This document shows, piece by piece, positions 26,601 through 36,114 of a DNA stretch of 64,000 nucleotides; position 1 is the stretch's first letter, and the number at the start of each line of letters is the position of its first letter. Below the pieces are notes generated by a model that saw only the letters and a list, made by a program, of their open reading frames with translations, was not told where the DNA came from and ran no database searches. Made by a program: the position numbers and the translations under genes. This DNA comes from JAFDXJ01 sp038257845 (lineage in GTDB: Bacteria > Bacteroidota > Bacteroidia > Chitinophagales > Chitinophagaceae): the NCBI GenBank assembly GCA_038257845.1, contig JBBSQL010000002.1, forward strand, positions 124,001-188,000, written 5' to 3'.

Positions 26601-28457
26601 ATGTGCGGTTTAGCCGGTGCTTATCATTTTAAAAAATGGGATTTGCACAAATCCTATTTTGTGCATTGCATGGATACCATGCGCCGGCGCGGGCCGGATG
26701 ACAGGCATCTCTGGCAGAATGAACAAAATTATATAGCGGCATTTACGCGTTTATCTATACGCGATACAAGCATGCATGGCCGCCAACCGATGTTATCCGC
26801 CTCCGGAAAATTTTGTCTTTCCTTCAATGGAGAATTGTATAACACGGACGCTTTTAAAAAAATATTGTTGCCGTACAATATTACTTACCGGTCTTCATCA
26901 GATACAGAATTATTTTTATACGCACTCATACATCTCGGACTGGAAAAAACGCTTGCGCTTGCAGATGGAATTTTTGCCTTTGCTTTTTATGATGTTGAAA
27001 AAAATGCACTCTGGCTGGCGCGCGACCGCATGGGTGTAAAGCCTTTGTACACGGGTATTTGCGCGGATGGCGTTGTGTATAGTTCTCAATATGATCACGT
27101 GATCGGTCACCCTTTTTTCTCCGGGAATAGTTATGATGAAAAAACCATTGCCAGTTATTTATACCTCGGTTATATGCCCGAAGATGATGGCATTATTCAA
27201 CAGACAGCCATGTTGCCACATGGGCATTATATGATCGTGTCGAATGGCAAATCAATAATGCATGCGTATTATGATTACCCGTCTTCATCCATTGAAGGAA
27301 AAGAAAACGGGCTGGAAAAAATCATTGCGGAATCTGTACAATCACAAATGGTGAGTGATGTGCCGGTGGGCACTTTTATGTCCGGCGGTATTGATAGTAC
27401 TTTAGTGAGTTATTATGCCAATCAACAGGCAGCATTAAAATCATTTACCATTGGTGTAGATGATCCAGCATTTAATGAAACCCAGGCGGCAAAGGCTTAC
27501 GCGGAAAAATTTCACCTCGAAAATTTTTGTAAATATATCCGGCCTGAACAATTAGAAAACCTTATAGAAGACCATGTACAGGCATTTTCAGAGCCTTTCG
27601 CGGATTATTCTTCCTTACCAACTTTGCTCTTATCTTCCTTTGCGCGTGAACAGGTAACTGTGGCATTGAGTGGTGATGGAGGAGATGAATTATTCTGGGG
27701 TTACCCGCGAAATGCGAAAGCATTGCGGCATATTAATTTGTATAAAAAAAATATTACTGCAAGGCGCATTCATTTAATACAGGCTAAAATCATTAATTCG
27801 AAAAGCGTGGAATTACGCCGCCATTGGAATATGAAAGATTTTATGAGTTATTATTATTCCACATTATCAATCACCGGCGCTACAAAATGGTTGCCGGAGA
27901 TTATGAAAACAGCACCCGGAATTCCTTATTTTTTATTACCCGCTTTAAAAAAAGCGGAAGAAAAAAATTTATCTGTACAGGATTATATGCAATTGATCCG
28001 CAAAATGGAAATGGATTTGCATCTGCAAAGAATTTTACTCAAAGTGGACCGTGCAAGTATGTATCATAGTTTGGAAGTGCGCGTGCCGTTTTTAAGCAAT
28101 GCCATGCTGGAAAAAAGTGTACAATACAATTATGACGATTGTATTAAAAACAAAATGGGAAAGATGAACCTGCGCCAAATACTTATGGAAAAAGCGGGGA
28201 AAGAATTGGTGATGCAACCTAAAAAAGGCTTCACCGTTCCCATGGACAAATGGCTTAGAAATGATTTGAAAAAAGAAGTTACGGAAAAGCTTATGGACAT
28301 GCCTTCGCGGCTTGCTGTTTTTTTTGAAAGAGAAAAAATACAACGCATGTTGTCCCTGCATGCAGCAGGGAAGGAGCATAGTGGCTGGTTTATATGGGCA
28401 TTGTATGCATTGGTAAGATGGGATGATGCACATCATAAAAATATAAAAGCTTTATGA
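26601..28457 (+). CDS. asnB: Asparagine synthase (glutamine-hydrolysing) family protein
   Basis: A 618-residue class II amidotransferase. Cys2 of MCGLAGAY is the glutaminase nucleophile, RRGPDDRH and LSFNGELYN belong to the same domain (about 1-210), and the synthase domain carries the PPi loop SGGIDSTLVSYYA and ALSGDGGDELFWGY. In polysaccharide clusters such proteins often amidate uronic acids or other sugar carboxyls instead of making asparagine; that is an inference from location. Its stop overlaps the following GT4 start by 4 bp. Confidence 0.87.
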   Translation: MCGLAGAYHFKKWDLHKSYFVHCMDTMRRRGPDDRHLWQNEQNYIAAFTRLSIRDTSMHGRQPMLSASGKFCLSFNGELYNTDAFKKILLPYNITYRSSSDTELFLYALIHLGLEKTLALADGIFAFAFYDVEKNALWLARDRMGVKPLYTGICADGVVYSSQYDHVIGHPFFSGNSYDEKTIASYLYLGYMPEDDGIIQQTAMLPHGHYMIVSNGKSIMHAYYDYPSSSIEGKENGLEKIIAESVQSQMVSDVPVGTFMSGGIDSTLVSYYANQQAALKSFTIGVDDPAFNETQAAKAYAEKFHLENFCKYIRPEQLENLIEDHVQAFSEPFADYSSLPTLLLSSFAREQVTVALSGDGGDELFWGYPRNAKALRHINLYKKNITARRIHLIQAKIINSKSVELRRHWNMKDFMSYYYSTLSITGATKWLPEIMKTAPGIPYFLLPALKKAEEKNLSVQDYMQLIRKMEMDLHLQRILLKVDRASMYHSLEVRVPFLSNAMLEKSVQYNYDDCIKNKMGKMNLRQILMEKAGKELVMQPKKGFTVPMDKWLRNDLKKEVTEKLMDMPSRLAVFFEREKIQRMLSLHAAGKEHSGWFIWALYALVRWDDAHHKNIKAL

Positions 28458-29629
28458 AGATAGCAATTGTAGTCGCGGTGTTTCCTTCTGCCAGTGAAAC
28501 TTTTATTTCCAATAAAGCCCGCATGTTATGTAACCGCGGACATTCAGTCACGGTCTTTTGTTCGGAAAAAAATCAACGCTTACTGGATGATTTATTTCCA
28601 GGTGATTTAAGACCGGAAGTGAAATTATTGAACAAAGCAACGATTTTAAAAAAGTGGCTTTTAAATCCATTCATTGGTTTTAAAAAGATGGAGACCAAAC
28701 GCCCGTTAATGAAAAGGATATATCATTTGGTAAGAGCAAACACTATTAATAAAATAAATGCGGAAATCATTCATTTTGAATTTTCAGGCATCGCCATTGA
28801 TTATTTAGACACACTGGATTTGATCACTGCTAAAAAAGTGGTGAGTTGCAGGGGCACAGCGGAAAAAGTAAAGTTGCTGATCTATGAAGAAAGAAAATCT
28901 TTTTTTAGAAAGCTCTTAAAAAAAGTAGATAGCATTCATTGTGTTTCGCAGGATATGCTGCATACGATTTTGCCTTATTGCGATGAACCCAATAAAATAT
29001 TTGTCAATTATCCCAGTATTGATATTCGGTACTTTACACGCAATAATAAAAGGATACCGGGTTGCCATTTAAACATCCTGAGTGTAGGAAGAATCACTTT
29101 TCAAAAAGGCTATACGGATGCATTATTGACTATTCAATATTTAAAAAAAGAAGGCCTTTCATTTACCTGGACGATTGTGGGAAGTGGCGATGCGTATGAA
29201 GAATTCAATTATAAAATGCATGCACTTGGCTTAACGGAAAATATTTATTTAGCAGGTACAAAGTCGCGAGGGGAAGTAAAAGAATTAATGGAGAACGCGG
29301 ATGTTTTTTACCTCCCGAGTTTATATGAAGGCCTTGCGAATGTAGTGCTTGAAGCGATGAGCATGGAATTGCCGGTGGCCGTTACCAAAAGTGGTGGCAT
29401 GGCAGAAGTGATTACGCATGAAGAAGACGGGTTGCTGGCAGATGTATTTGATTTCAGGGCACAGGCCGATTATATTTTGAAAATTGCGAATGACCGGGAT
29501 CTCGCGGAAAATTTGGGAAGAAATGCGCGGAAAAAAGTGATGACAAAATTCAACCTGGAAATACAAACCACAATTTTTGAAGAAAAATATGCTGAATTAT
29601 TAAATCGGACTATTGATGCAAATGCTTGA
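28454..29629 (+). CDS. Glycosyltransferase family 4
   Basis: A 391-residue GT4. MKIAIVVAVFPSASETFISN is the variant N terminus found in exopolysaccharide GT4 proteins, SVGRITFQKGYTDAL is the phosphate-binding segment, and the EX7E motif is EGLANVVLE. The late AVTKSGGMAEVITHEEDGLL turn is well kept. A 157-bp stretch with no recognisable gene (29630-29786) follows, ending in a GC-rich, hairpin-capable part near 29740. Confidence 0.9.
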   Translation: MKIAIVVAVFPSASETFISNKARMLCNRGHSVTVFCSEKNQRLLDDLFPGDLRPEVKLLNKATILKKWLLNPFIGFKKMETKRPLMKRIYHLVRANTINKINAEIIHFEFSGIAIDYLDTLDLITAKKVVSCRGTAEKVKLLIYEERKSFFRKLLKKVDSIHCVSQDMLHTILPYCDEPNKIFVNYPSIDIRYFTRNNKRIPGCHLNILSVGRITFQKGYTDALLTIQYLKKEGLSFTWTIVGSGDAYEEFNYKMHALGLTENIYLAGTKSRGEVKELMENADVFYLPSLYEGLANVVLEAMSMELPVAVTKSGGMAEVITHEEDGLLADVFDFRAQADYILKIANDRDLAENLGRNARKKVMTKFNLEIQTTIFEEKYAELLNRTIDANA

Positions 29630-29786
29630 GACGAAAGAGTTGGAAGTCAAATAATGAAGAGCCAGTGATGGCGTTCCCGCCAACACATTCAATATTTTTT
29701 AAAAATTTATATGAAGTGAAAGTGCCGGCGGGGTCGCCACCACAGGCTTCTTTAAAAATATCTTTGACACTTTGTCCTTAGGAACT

Positions 29787-30797
29787 ATGACTTTAAAAAT
29801 AAAAGAATGGACTGCACATCATAACCAGATATTATATAGCTTATTATATTATTGTGAAGTTAATAAGCAAAGCTTTGATATAAAATATGACCCTGATTTA
29901 TCAGGATATGGAATTATTTTAAATGTAAATAATAGCAATTGTTTCCTGGATTATTCAGATGATATAAAATTTATGGCGGATGCCCGGCAATTTGATTACT
30001 ACTTTAAGCGGTCACTACTTCCAGGTGATATGTCGGGAAATATTTATCCTTTAAATTTTAATCATACGCTTACATATAAGCCTTTGCATTTAATAGGTAA
30101 AATGCCTGTTAAAGTTTTAAAGAATAAAAAGTCCAGGATTGAATTAACAAGGGCATTGGATTATTTTGGGATTGTTACAAATGATTCCCATACATCAAAA
30201 GATATAAAATATTTCTCCGAAAAAAAATTGAATGATAACAATGGCCGGGTAATTTTTATGGCCCGGTTATGGGATCCGGCAAGAAGTAAAGACCCGGAAG
30301 AAAAGGAAAGAAGGAACAGGCAAAATCACTTTAGAATAAATGCCTGCCGGGTAATATCCAGGAATTTTTCAAATTCAATAACTGGCATCTACCCGGATAC
30401 TTTTGCAAAAGAAGAAGCCAAAGATGTATTACTTGATTTAAAAGTAACCCGCAAAAAAAATTATTTATCAGAATTGCAAAAAGCGGATATATGTATTGCT
30501 GATGATGGCTTGAAAGATACACCTGGCTGGAAGATTGGTGAATATATCATCATGAAAAAAGCAATTATATCTACACCAATTCAAACAGTTGTTGAAGAAT
30601 TTGAAACTGGAAAAAATTATATAAGTACAAATAACCGAGACAATTTCGAATGTTTGCCGGACCTGGTCAGTGACCTGTTAAAGAATAAGAAATATATGGA
30701 GGTAAAACGAAACAATGAAGTATGGTATAATAAATATATGAGGCCGGATATTTATATTGAAAACATCATTAGAAAAACGACGAATGACTTACGCTGA
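29787..30797 (+). CDS. Unrecognised glycosyltransferase-like protein
   Basis: A 336-residue protein that I do not recognise with confidence. It is soluble, without signal peptide or membrane helix. The C-terminal half looks like an exostosin- or GT-B-like domain: GRVIFMARLWDPARS (near 150), NHFRINACRV, SGIYPD-like turn GIYPD, then KADICIADDGLKDTPGWK, IGEYIIMKKAIISTP and VVEEFETGKNY, which resembles the loop that holds the donor in GT-B enzymes. I use the ATG at 29787 over a TTG at 29772. It lies between a GT4 and a methyltransferase gene, so a role in glycan assembly is likely. Confidence 0.6.
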   Translation: MTLKIKEWTAHHNQILYSLLYYCEVNKQSFDIKYDPDLSGYGIILNVNNSNCFLDYSDDIKFMADARQFDYYFKRSLLPGDMSGNIYPLNFNHTLTYKPLHLIGKMPVKVLKNKKSRIELTRALDYFGIVTNDSHTSKDIKYFSEKKLNDNNGRVIFMARLWDPARSKDPEEKERRNRQNHFRINACRVISRNFSNSITGIYPDTFAKEEAKDVLLDLKVTRKKNYLSELQKADICIADDGLKDTPGWKIGEYIIMKKAIISTPIQTVVEEFETGKNYISTNNRDNFECLPDLVSDLLKNKKYMEVKRNNEVWYNKYMRPDIYIENIIRKTTNDLR

Positions 30798-30835
30798 AAT
30801 AATTTAATCAACCATTTTTTAATTTACATAAATCA

Positions 30836-31654
30836 ATGAAATATTCTGTTTGTAAAATTTGTACGGGAAATATTATTTCATTTATACCAAAGTTTGAATT
30901 AGTAAAGTGTACTTCCTGCGGATTAATTTTTTATGAAAATAAATTGGATTCGGAAGAAACGAAGGAATTGTATAATAAACTTTATAATGAACAGGAAGAT
31001 TATGCACATTTTAAAACGCAGGCTTCGCTTTTAAAAGCAGGAAGGCAGCCCCGGCTCGGTTTCGATAAAAGAAACATTCTTGATAAGCTACTAAAAATGA
31101 ATGTGAATAATATTGTCGAGATTGGGGCCGGCGTTGGTATAGTAGGTTTCTTTTTAAAAAATAAAAAGAAACAATATAAAGGTATAGAATTGGATAGTGT
31201 AGCTGCGAAGCTGGCGAATGAATCAGGCGTGGATGTTGTGAATAGTTCATTTGAAGATCTTGCAGACTATCACAATGTAGATGCAGTTCTCGCATTTGAA
31301 GTGTTGGAACATATTGATAACTTACACCTTTGTTTACAATACATTCATACATGCCTTGCACCTGGTGGAATCTTAGGTTTTACTGTACCCAATTTTGAAA
31401 GAATGTATAATCTTACTGCGGCAAATCAATTAAAAAGTTTGGGCCAGGTTGTTCCTCCTGTGCATATTAATTTTTTCACGTTAAGTTCATTGCGAAACAT
31501 ATTAGCCGGAATGGGTTTTGAGGTGCAATTCCTGAAAGTGAGATCATTCCCCTCCTTGCAATGGAAAAGCAAAAACACGTATAAAAAATTATGGAAAGCT
31601 GTTAACGGAAAATTTTATGGATCAACAATTTATTGTATAGCTAAAAAAGAATAA
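30836..31654 (+). CDS. Class I SAM-dependent methyltransferase with N-terminal zinc ribbon
   Basis: A 272-residue protein. Two Cys pairs, C6-x2-C9 and C25-x2-C28 (KICTG and CTSCGLIF), form a predicted zinc ribbon, as in sugar C-methyltransferases and related clusters. The SAM loop VEIGAGVGIVGFFL follows at about 93-106 and LAFEVLEHIDNLH is the post-motif. The late GFTVPNFERMY and VPPVHINFF are typical of this subfamily. It starts at the ATG at 30836, 38 bp after the previous gene. Target sugar unknown. Confidence 0.83.
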   Translation: MKYSVCKICTGNIISFIPKFELVKCTSCGLIFYENKLDSEETKELYNKLYNEQEDYAHFKTQASLLKAGRQPRLGFDKRNILDKLLKMNVNNIVEIGAGVGIVGFFLKNKKKQYKGIELDSVAAKLANESGVDVVNSSFEDLADYHNVDAVLAFEVLEHIDNLHLCLQYIHTCLAPGGILGFTVPNFERMYNLTAANQLKSLGQVVPPVHINFFTLSSLRNILAGMGFEVQFLKVRSFPSLQWKSKNTYKKLWKAVNGKFYGSTIYCIAKKE

Positions 31655-31670
31655 ACATTCCAATACCTGC

Positions 31671-33011
31671 ATGTTCTTTCAATTTATCCGATACACACAA
31701 CCTGGCTGGCAATTCAATCTCACACCAAATGTCAAAAATACATTTGCATCTTGTTATGTCGGGGAAGATAAAATTGATCCTGGTTTTTTAGATAATGCGT
31801 ATGAAACAAAATCTTCGCGGCTTGCAGATGCAGGCTACAGGCTTTGGTACCAGGGCGTTTTGCTGGAATCCAATAAAGAAGAAATTGAAAAATTGTCAGT
31901 GGAAAAACCTTCCTTGCGGGATGAATATATTTTCATACGAAAATATTGGGGCACACCCTGGACACTCTTCGCGCTATTCATAAGGTTGTTTACATTTAAA
32001 AATCCTTTTAAAGAAATAAATCATTTTTTCAGCACCCGGCATATTAAACGCATAGATGTTTTTAGCGCACCAAGAACTTACCCGGAGTATGAAAATTTTG
32101 AATCGAAATTAATTGCTTCCCACCCGAAGGTCGCTGTGATCATTCCCACACTCAACAGGTATGAATATTTACAAGATGTGTTGCATGACCTGGAGCAGCA
32201 AACTTACAAGCATATTGAAGTGATCGTGGTGGACCAGTCAGATGATTTTCAAGCTGAATTTTATGAGCAGTTTAAATTGGAAATGCAAGTGGCCCGGCAG
32301 TTGGAAAAAAAATTATGGACTGCCAGGAATAACGCGGTGAAATCCACAGATGCAGAATACCTGCTTTTTTTTGATGATGACTCAAGAGTAGAGCCGGACT
32401 GGGTTTCAGAACATTTGAAATGCCTGGATTTTTTTAAGTCTGATATTTCTGCGGGCGTATCATTGGCTGTTACAGGACAAAAAATTTCTAAAAGTTATGC
32501 ATATTTTCGCTGGGCAGACCAGTTTGATTCCGGCAATGCGTTGGTGAAAAGAGAAGTGTTCAAACAAGTTGGTTTATTTGATGAACAATTTAATGGTATG
32601 CGAATGGGTGATGGGGAATTTGCATATCGTGCATACTTAGCCGGTTTAAAAAGTATATCTAATTATAAGGCATCAAGAATTCATTTAAAAGTAAGCAGTG
32701 GGGGACTGCGCGAAATGGGTAGTTGGGATGGCTTCCGGCCCACCAAATGGTTTGCACCAAAACCCATACCCAGTGTTTTATACCTTTTTAAAAAATATTT
32801 ACCAACGCCTTTATACAGGAACGCCGTGTTAATTGGTTTGATGTTATCAAATATATCCTATAAACAAAAAGGCAAAAGCAGTATGTTGTTGTTGAGTGTT
32901 TTATTAACGTTGATAAAATCACCTTTACTATGCATACAATATGCAAGAGCCAAAAAAATTGCGCGGCAAATGCTGGCGAATGATAGAGGCGCAGAATTAC
33001 TTATACATTAA
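31671..33011 (+). CDS. Glycosyltransferase family 2 with N-terminal extension
   Basis: A 446-residue protein. The GT2 domain begins near residue 142 with VAVIIPTLNRYEYLQDVL; IEVIVVDQSDD and LFFDDDSRVEPDW provide the acidic sites, and WADQFDSGNALVKR and GDGEFAYRA complete the acceptor side. The first 140 residues (from MFFQFIRYTQPGW) are predicted to fold but show no family I know; they contain one hydrophobic segment, TPWTLFALFIRLFTF. The start overlaps nothing, and the stop shares its last base with the start of the next gene. Confidence 0.85.
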   Translation: MFFQFIRYTQPGWQFNLTPNVKNTFASCYVGEDKIDPGFLDNAYETKSSRLADAGYRLWYQGVLLESNKEEIEKLSVEKPSLRDEYIFIRKYWGTPWTLFALFIRLFTFKNPFKEINHFFSTRHIKRIDVFSAPRTYPEYENFESKLIASHPKVAVIIPTLNRYEYLQDVLHDLEQQTYKHIEVIVVDQSDDFQAEFYEQFKLEMQVARQLEKKLWTARNNAVKSTDAEYLLFFDDDSRVEPDWVSEHLKCLDFFKSDISAGVSLAVTGQKISKSYAYFRWADQFDSGNALVKREVFKQVGLFDEQFNGMRMGDGEFAYRAYLAGLKSISNYKASRIHLKVSSGGLREMGSWDGFRPTKWFAPKPIPSVLYLFKKYLPTPLYRNAVLIGLMLSNISYKQKGKSSMLLLSVLLTLIKSPLLCIQYARAKKIARQMLANDRGAELLIH

Positions 33012-34183
33012 TGGAACGATTTAAAAAACTGGCAATTATTTCTGATTGTGTACATTATTTTAATGAAGCAGGTTTGCCTGTAACGGAAAATCATATCTTT
33101 AAAAGGCAAATGGAAATGTTGGCGGGACAATTTGATAAAACCCTTATCTGTTGCCCTTTTAGCAGGTTTTCGCCGGAAAAAGTAATCAGTATTTATGATA
33201 CACCTGGTATTCAATTTTTGCCTTTACCGAATGTAGGCGGAAATAATTTTGCTGATAAAATAAAAATTCTTAAAACACTTCCTGCCTGGTGGAAGGCTTT
33301 TAAAAAGATCAACATTTTTGCAGATATCATCTACCAGCGTTTTCCAAATAATATAAACATACCAGGCTTTTTTTATTTCTGGTTTAGAAAAACTAAAGTC
33401 TTTGCTACATACACCGGTGCCTGGAAAAATTACAGGAATGAACCGCTGACTTATCGTTTTCAGAAATGGGTTCTAAAAAATTTCTTCCGGGGGCCTGTTT
33501 TTATTTATGCTGATTGCGATCAACAACAACATCATCTTGTTGAAAGTTTCAGCCCTTCTTATATATTGAAAGAATGGAATGAGGAAACTTATTATGTACA
33601 ACAAAAAATTGAAAAAATCAGGAATGGTTTGCTGATCGAGCCTGTTTTTGTTTGTGTAGGTTCACTGGTATCTTATAAAAACCAGCAATTTATTTTGGAC
33701 GCCTGCCTGGCTTTAAAAAAGGAGAATTTCAGGTTTACTTTATATATTGTAGGAGACGGCCCTTTGAGAGAAAATTACCAGGATTTTATTGATACTAACC
33801 AATTAGGAGATTGTGTTATTTTAACAGGTAAGAAAAAATATGAAGAACTCAGATTAATTTACCGGCATGCAGACTTTCTTTTGCAGGCATCACTCACAGA
33901 AGGTTTTGGGAAAACACCTATGGAAGGATTTTTTCATGGAGTCATACCGGTTCTTAGTGAAACATCCTATTCAGAAAAAATGACGGCTAAGGATAAAAGA
34001 GGTTTTTTATTTCCCCTGGGAAATCCTGAAATTTTATCCGGAATTCTTATTGAATGTTTGGCACATCCGCAAAAACTTATCTCCATGATTGAAGCAGGGC
34101 GAACTTTTGCCATAACACATACATTAGAAAACTGGGCCAATGAATATATGGAAACTATAAATGTATATTTTGAAAATAATTAG
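33011..34183 (+). CDS. Glycosyltransferase family 4
   Basis: A 390-residue GT4. Phosphate-binding segment VCVGSLVSYKNQQF (about 216-229), VGDGPLRENYQ, and EX7E as EGFGKTPME. The N-terminal domain is less typical (IISDCVHYFNEAGLPVTEN). Its 3' end overlaps the polymerase/ligase gene by 23 bp in another frame. Confidence 0.88.
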   Translation: MERFKKLAIISDCVHYFNEAGLPVTENHIFKRQMEMLAGQFDKTLICCPFSRFSPEKVISIYDTPGIQFLPLPNVGGNNFADKIKILKTLPAWWKAFKKINIFADIIYQRFPNNINIPGFFYFWFRKTKVFATYTGAWKNYRNEPLTYRFQKWVLKNFFRGPVFIYADCDQQQHHLVESFSPSYILKEWNEETYYVQQKIEKIRNGLLIEPVFVCVGSLVSYKNQQFILDACLALKKENFRFTLYIVGDGPLRENYQDFIDTNQLGDCVILTGKKKYEELRLIYRHADFLLQASLTEGFGKTPMEGFFHGVIPVLSETSYSEKMTAKDKRGFLFPLGNPEILSGILIECLAHPQKLISMIEAGRTFAITHTLENWANEYMETINVYFENN

Positions 34184-35513
34184 TAGTATAAATAACACCC
34201 TTTTCGAATATGGGCTTTGCTTTACTATCGGCCTTTTTTTAGGGATAAATTTGCTGCCCGATGATTTTGTTGGAATAGTGTATCTTATGCTGGGTGTGGT
34301 ATGCCTGTATTATGCCGCGAAAAATAATATACAGACAGTTCTATGCATATTAGCCTATATGGTTTATAGCGAAAGGTATATCAAGAATAAATCGCATATA
34401 GTGCCATTTTTATTTATGCAGTACTTTATTATCGCTTTGTTTGCTCTACTCTTATTGAGCCAGAAAAAGTCCACATTAAAAATGCACTCAAGAGCGTATG
34501 TTTTACTTATCATGTTTTGCACTATTGATTTCCTGGATACGTTAAGAAGCTATGATGCCACTTTGGGACGTTCTATTTTCACAAATACTTTATCTATTAC
34601 GATTGTGGCAACCTGGGCATCTTTTAATTTCCTAACGCCACAAATGGTGAACAAAATATTAAATCATGTAAAACTGGCCAGTGTTTATTTATGTGGCATG
34701 ATCCTGGCGCGAAGATTTTTTGGCCCCCCTGTAAGTTATGATCTTACTTCCATGTCGGAGTCATTGAACGGCCTTTCAGCAGTGCAAATGAGTGGCTATT
34801 TAGGGGTAGCTGCCAGCATCTTTTTTTTCTCACTGGTGGACATCAAAGAAAAGAAGCAATTCTGGTTAAACCTGTTTTTTTTAACCCTTGTCGCAATACA
34901 AATGATCCTGAGTTTTTCACGGGGTGGTATTTATTTTTTAGGGATCATCATGGCTGTATTCTTTATGTTCAACTGGAATAAAGTAAAAAGTTATCTCATG
35001 TTTCTCCTGTTTATACCCATTGGTTTTGGTGTGTATAGTTATGTTACAAAAACAACGCATGGTTTAGTGGAAGAACGATTTGGAGAAGAAGGAAATTCCG
35101 GGAGAACTGACCTGGTGAAGGCGGCTTTTGAATTATTTATTTCGAATCCGCTTGTTGGTGTGGGTACTGCGAATTTCGCGGATGAGATCAGTAAAAATGA
35201 TTTGTATGGAGTGGAATCCGGTTCACATAATGAATTTGCACGCGCAGCAGCGGAACATGGCATTCTGGGTATTATTACTTTCTGGGGATTCTTCATTACA
35301 ATTTTTTTTGAGATCATGGGGAGATCAAAAAATCAGCGGGAATATGCGTTGTATTTCCTTATTTTATTTTGCCTTATCATCGTACATAACGGACTGAAAA
35401 TTTCTGTGCAGCCATATATATTGATCTTTGTAATAGCTACACCCACATTAATAACCATAAAGAAAAAACAATTGCATGTACATGCTCCGCAAGAGCTCAA
35501 AACCGGATGTTGA
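34161..35513 (+). CDS. O-antigen ligase / polymerase family membrane protein
   Basis: A 450-residue protein with about ten to twelve hydrophobic segments and the large periplasmic loop between late helices that marks the Wzy/WaaL family. The loop contains GRTDLVKAAFELFISNPLVGVGTANF and the conserved ESGSHNEFARAAAEHGILG with the key His. Members either polymerise O units (Wzy) or ligate polymer to lipid A core (WaaL). Because the cluster has an ABC exporter and no visible Wzx flippase, the ligase role is favoured, but this cannot be proved by reading. It overlaps both neighbours. Confidence 0.85.
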   Translation: MYILKIISSINNTLFEYGLCFTIGLFLGINLLPDDFVGIVYLMLGVVCLYYAAKNNIQTVLCILAYMVYSERYIKNKSHIVPFLFMQYFIIALFALLLLSQKKSTLKMHSRAYVLLIMFCTIDFLDTLRSYDATLGRSIFTNTLSITIVATWASFNFLTPQMVNKILNHVKLASVYLCGMILARRFFGPPVSYDLTSMSESLNGLSAVQMSGYLGVAASIFFFSLVDIKEKKQFWLNLFFLTLVAIQMILSFSRGGIYFLGIIMAVFFMFNWNKVKSYLMFLLFIPIGFGVYSYVTKTTHGLVEERFGEEGNSGRTDLVKAAFELFISNPLVGVGTANFADEISKNDLYGVESGSHNEFARAAAEHGILGIITFWGFFITIFFEIMGRSKNQREYALYFLILFCLIIVHNGLKISVQPYILIFVIATPTLITIKKKQLHVHAPQELKTGC

Positions 35514-36114
35514 AAAGATTGCGAACTGCCAGTTGGCTTGCTTTGAAAATTCTTTTTCTACAAAGTTGGGACAATCATATACAGCAAAATCATTGCATTG
35601 GTTTTTGGGAGGTGAAAACCGTTTTCTTTTTCATGTTGAGGAGGGAGAAAAAGTTGTCGGATTTTGTGGTGGTTTTATTTCCCAACGGCCGGGGGATGGC
35701 TCTACGAGCGGGTTGATGCAATATGCTATGTGGGAAGCAGCAATCGGAATGATTCGGAAACCCGGGTTGTTTTTCAGTAAAGAATTACAAGCTTTTTATC
35801 CCCTTATTTTTAAAAATATATACAGGAAAATAAATCCTGGAAAAAAAACCGACAGCACGGTAAAAAAATATAGTGATGAAGAAAAAAAAGCAGGCCTTGT
35901 TGTTATTGGTGTTGACCCGCAATTTCGTGGAAAAGGTGTCTTTGACATGTTGATGAATGCATTTGAAGAAGAAAGTAAAAACAGGAAAATTCTAAAAATG
36001 GCATTGAGTGTAAAACCCGCTAATGCCCGAGCAATTGCAGCGTATCAAAAAGCCGGCTGGCAAAAGGAAAAAGAAACGGATACTTCTGTGGACATGTATA
36101 AAATTGTTGTTTGA
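35476..36114 (+). CDS. GNAT-family N-acetyltransferase
   Basis: A 212-residue protein. The acetyl-CoA binding segment VGVDPQFRGKGVFDMLMNAF near residue 139 carries the R/Q-x-x-G-x-G/A loop (FRGKG), followed by LSVKPANARAIAAYQKAGW. The N terminus overlaps the end of the membrane protein gene by 38 bp; a second ATG six bases later (35482) would also serve. Its location with an aminotransferase, a sugar-1-phosphate transferase and a 4,6-dehydratase suggests it acetylates a 4-amino sugar, as PglD does in bacillosamine synthesis, although PglD is of a different fold. Confidence 0.8.
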   Translation: MYMLRKSSKPDVEKIANCQLACFENSFSTKLGQSYTAKSLHWFLGGENRFLFHVEEGEKVVGFCGGFISQRPGDGSTSGLMQYAMWEAAIGMIRKPGLFFSKELQAFYPLIFKNIYRKINPGKKTDSTVKKYSDEEKKAGLVVIGVDPQFRGKGVFDMLMNAFEEESKNRKILKMALSVKPANARAIAAYQKAGWQKEKETDTSVDMYKIVV

